This document shows positions 3,781 to 5,688 of a stretch of DNA of 5,688 bases, one piece after another; the first letter of the stretch is position 1, and the number at the start of each line of letters is the position of its first letter. Location: assembly GCA_040878225.1 (NCBI GenBank), contig JBBDMR010000046.1, positions 1 to 5,688 on the forward strand, read 5' to 3'. The notes under the pieces are model-generated. The model saw only the letters and a list, made by a program, of their open reading frames with translations. It did not search any database and was not told where the DNA came from. A program made the position numbers and the translations under genes. The stretch comes from MA-ANB-1 sp040878225 (GTDB taxonomy: Bacteria > Actinomycetota > Acidimicrobiia > Spongiisociales > ZC4RG35).

Positions 3781-4732
3781 AGACTTCGAAGCCCTGCTCC
3801 CGCATCCAATCATCGTTGAAGACCTTCGACAGGTAGCCCCTGCCGGAGTCGGGCAGGATCACCACAACGAGGCGTGACTCGTCTTCTTCTGCCACCTGGA
3901 GTGCGGCGTGCGCCGCCATTCCACACGACCCTCCCCCGAGCAGACCCTCCTCACGGGCCAACCTGCGGGTCAAAGCGAAAGAATCGGCATCGTTCACTTC
4001 GATGAACCGGTCGATGAGGCTGAGGTCGACGGTCTCGGGGTAGAAGTCCTCACCTACGCCTTCGACCAGATATTGGTGGAGATCGCCGTCGGGGCCTTTG
4101 GTGTAGATCGAACCTTCGGGGTCGGCACCCACCACCTCGATCGACGCCTTTCTCTCCTTCAGGTACCGGCCGGCCCCGGTGATGGTGCCCCCGGTGCCGA
4201 CACCGGATACGAGCACATCGACTGACCCGCCGGACTGCTCCCAGATTTCGGGGCCAGTCGTCTCGTAGTGGGCGGTCGGGTTAGCTATGTTGGTGTACTG
4301 GTTGGGCTGGAACGCACCCTGGGTCGCGGCGGCGATCCGATCGGCCACGCCGTAGTAGGAATCGGGGTGACCCGGCCCGTGCTCGGTGGGCGTGACCACC
4401 ACCTCCACGCCGTAGGCGCGGAGCAGGTCCTGTTTCTCTTTGGAGACCTTGTCCGGGACCGTGCAGATCACCCGGTAACCCCGGATGGCACCAACCATTG
4501 CCAGTCCTACACCGGTATTCCCCGACGTGGGCTCGACGATGGTGCCTCCCGGTTTCAAGAGCCCTTCAGCTTCAGCGGCGTCGATCATGGCGACGGCGAT
4601 GCGCTCTTTGATCGAGCCACCGGGGTTCATCGACTCGACCTTGGCCACCAGGTTTCCCGGCGGGTGGATACGCGACAATCTCACCAGCGGGGTGTTCCCG
4701 ATCGTGGCAACTACGTCGTCGAAGATTTTCAT
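3779..4732 (-). CDS. cbs: Cystathionine beta-synthase-type PLP enzyme (catalytic domain only) / cysteine synthase
   Basis: Type II-fold PLP enzyme of sulfur amino-acid metabolism, condensing serine (or an activated serine) with homocysteine or sulfide. 317 residues from ATG 4732. Seen: IGNTPLVRL near the start, NPGGSIKER with PLP lysine K42, phosphate-cradle TSGNTG (69-74), GVGTGGTITGAGRYLK (177-192), DPEGSIY (204-210), YLVEGVGEDFYPE (221-233), GGSCG (267-271) and the C-terminal PDSGRGYLSKVFNDDWMREQGFE. The last motifs match actinobacterial Cbs better than CysK. Actinobacterial Cbs usually carries a C-terminal CBS (Bateman) pair, which is absent: the stop is followed directly by the terminator. 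GTG 4744 would add four residues, but MKIFDDVVATIGNTPLV is the family-like start. TAGTGT lies 8 nt upstream without an SD, suggesting a leaderless mRNA. Substrate preference is not decided by sequence. Confidence 0.9.
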   Translation of the reverse strand: MKIFDDVVATIGNTPLVRLSRIHPPGNLVAKVESMNPGGSIKERIAVAMIDAAEAEGLLKPGGTIVEPTSGNTGVGLAMVGAIRGYRVICTVPDKVSKEKQDLLRAYGVEVVVTPTEHGPGHPDSYYGVADRIAAATQGAFQPNQYTNIANPTAHYETTGPEIWEQSGGSVDVLVSGVGTGGTITGAGRYLKERKASIEVVGADPEGSIYTKGPDGDLHQYLVEGVGEDFYPETVDLSLIDRFIEVNDADSFALTRRLAREEGLLGGGSCGMAAHAALQVAEEDESRLVVVILPDSGRGYLSKVFNDDWMREQGFEV

Positions 4733-4740
4733 GCGGCAGA

Positions 4741-4746
4741 ACACTA
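4741..4746 (-). promoter_or_regulatory. Candidate -10 box of the cystathionine beta-synthase gene
   Basis: TAGTGT (minus strand, 4746-4741) ends 8 nt before the ATG at 4732 and fits an actinobacterial TAnnnT box; transcription would begin at or next to the start codon. No clear -35 box is seen. Confidence 0.25.
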
Positions 4747-4781
4747 GAGGCGACCACGTCCAGTGCGGAATGCCACCCGAA

Positions 4782-4809
4782 TTGTCATAGGAGCCGCATT
4801 TCGTAACAT
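4782..4809 (+). promoter_or_regulatory. Promoter of ctaA
   Basis: TTGTCA (4782-4787, one mismatch) and TAACAT (4804-4809) with a 16-nt spacer. The -10 box ends 7 nt before ATG 4817, so transcription would start at the ATG itself, giving a leaderless mRNA. Confidence 0.5.
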
Positions 4810-4816
4810 CGGTGAG

Positions 4817-5688
4817 ATGAGTGGCCTCGTCAGGTACGCCTGGTTCGTATTGTTCTTCAACGTGGGTGTAATCCTGCTCGGGGCGCTGGTAAGGGCCACA
4901 GGAAGCGGGGCCGGTTGCGGCGAGTCATGGCCGACGTGTCAGGGCCGACTGCTCCCAGAACTGAGTGGTGACACGGCTGTCGAGTTCACGCACAGAGCGG
5001 CGAGCGGCATCGCCCTGATCCTGGTGATGGCCCTGGTTGTGTGGGTACGTCGTAGTTCCGCCAAAGGCGACCCGGCAAGGACCGGCGCCACCGTGTCACT
5101 GGTCGCGGTGGTGGGAGAGGCGTTGATCGGAGCCATGATCGTGCTGGCCGCCTGGGTTGGCGACGACGACTCCGTGGCCCGCGCCATTGCCGTCCCCCTT
5201 CACCTGGTCAACACATTGCTCCTCCTTGCTGCGCTTACCCTCACCATCTTCTGGCTTTCCGGTGGCGGCCGCCTCGATTTCCGAACACATCGGACAGCGT
5301 TTCGCTGGGTGATGGTCGGGGGCATCGCCCTGTTGCTCATCTCGGCGACGGGCGCGGTCACGGCCCTCGCCGACACACTGTTCCCCAAAGACGGCATCGG
5401 CCTCGACCTGGAGGCCGGCTCCCACTTTCTCACCAGGTTGCGAATCATCCACCCGGCACTGGCCGTGCTGACCGCGGTGGTGGCATGGTGGAAGCTGGGT
5501 ACCGAGGTGCGCTCCGCCGAATCACGCGCAGTCGTCGTGTTGGTGGGTGCGATGCTGGTGACGGGGATCGTCAATGTCTCTCTCGGCGTGCCGGTGTGGA
5601 TGCAGCTGGTCCATCTGGCTCTGGCTGATGCCCTGTGGGTCTCATATGTGCTGCTGGCGGCGAGGACACTCGAAGCCAGACCGGTGCT
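4817..5688 (+). CDS. ctaA: Heme A synthase (CtaA/COX15), 3' end cut by the window
   Basis: Polytopic membrane enzyme that oxidises heme O to heme A for aa3-type cytochrome oxidase. 290 codons are visible and the frame is open at the edge; B. subtilis CtaA has about 306 residues, so little is missing. About eight hydrophobic helices (near 9-26, 62-78, 93-112, 126-147, 163-184, 211-227, 236-256, 262-283) are seen. The family marks are all present: LVRATGSGAGCGESWPTC with the extracytoplasmic Cys pair C34 and C41, E56-x-x-H59 in EFTHRAASG, H129 (PLHLVNT), H212 (RIIHPALAV) and H266 (QLVHLALAD), the expected catalytic Glu and four heme-ligand histidines. The gene is divergent from cbs. No usable SD; GGTGAG abuts the ATG and is too close to act as one. 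Confidence 0.93.
   Translation, partial: MSGLVRYAWFVLFFNVGVILLGALVRATGSGAGCGESWPTCQGRLLPELSGDTAVEFTHRAASGIALILVMALVVWVRRSSAKGDPARTGATVSLVAVVGEALIGAMIVLAAWVGDDDSVARAIAVPLHLVNTLLLLAALTLTIFWLSGGGRLDFRTHRTAFRWVMVGGIALLLISATGAVTALADTLFPKDGIGLDLEAGSHFLTRLRIIHPALAVLTAVVAWWKLGTEVRSAESRAVVVLVGAMLVTGIVNVSLGVPVWMQLVHLALADALWVSYVLLAARTLEARPV

Noticed and set aside
2953..3813. Long minus-strand ORF opposite the HTH gene and the RNA region
   Set aside because: Its composition (Arg/Pro/Ser-rich, no domain) is that of an antisense shadow, and it crosses the terminator and the end of cbs.
4268..4747. Plus-strand ORFs within the cbs gene
   Set aside because: Antisense shadows of a well-supported enzyme gene; no domain and no RBS.
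1..5688. CRISPR array, insertion sequence or rRNA
   Set aside because: No spaced repeat array, transposase or rRNA sequence is visible; the only tandem repeat is the 3-copy 11-bp array.

Overview
The window looks like a high-GC actinobacterial chromosome, possibly Acidimicrobiia-like. This is inferred from the cystathionine beta-synthase and CtaA protein style, the GC-rich coding sequence, and three genes whose start codons sit 6-8 nt after a TAnnnT box with no Shine-Dalgarno site (leaderless style). The CtaA gene implies an aerobic heme-A (aa3-type) oxidase. A tRNA-Sec gene implies that the organism makes selenoproteins.

Left part (1-2658) is accessory DNA. It holds the C-terminal end of an excisionase-like HTH protein (3-119), a complete tyrosine integrase (214-1344), a convergent NYN-domain (PIN-like) nuclease (1360-1965, minus), and a DUF433 antitoxin-like gene (2228-2437, minus) preceded by a possible 23-codon overlapping ORF. 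It ends in a stretch with three tandem 11-bp repeats. This block abuts the 3' end of tRNA-Sec (selC; 2659-2753, minus). The arrangement of xis, int, cargo, repeats and tRNA 3' end is what an element integrated into selC would look like. The far attachment site would lie left of the window.

Right part (2659-5688) looks like host backbone. It holds tRNA-Sec, a divergent membrane-anchored XRE-type HTH protein (2820-3482), then about 300 bp that appear to specify a small structured RNA. That RNA carries an exceptionally extended Shine-Dalgarno sequence in front of a 13-codon ORF, and the region ends at a strong terminator hairpin. The terminator is shared with the convergent cystathionine beta-synthase/cysteine synthase gene (3779-4732, minus). 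Divergent from that gene is ctaA/COX15 heme A synthase (4817 to the window edge).

The most interesting items are the 3530-3775 RNA, which has one anti-SD-like GGACCACC and three alternative GGTGG partners; the selC-integrated element; and the DUF433 gene that lacks its usual PIN-like partner but is followed by an NYN nuclease of the same fold superfamily. All functional statements come from reading the sequence; no search was run.
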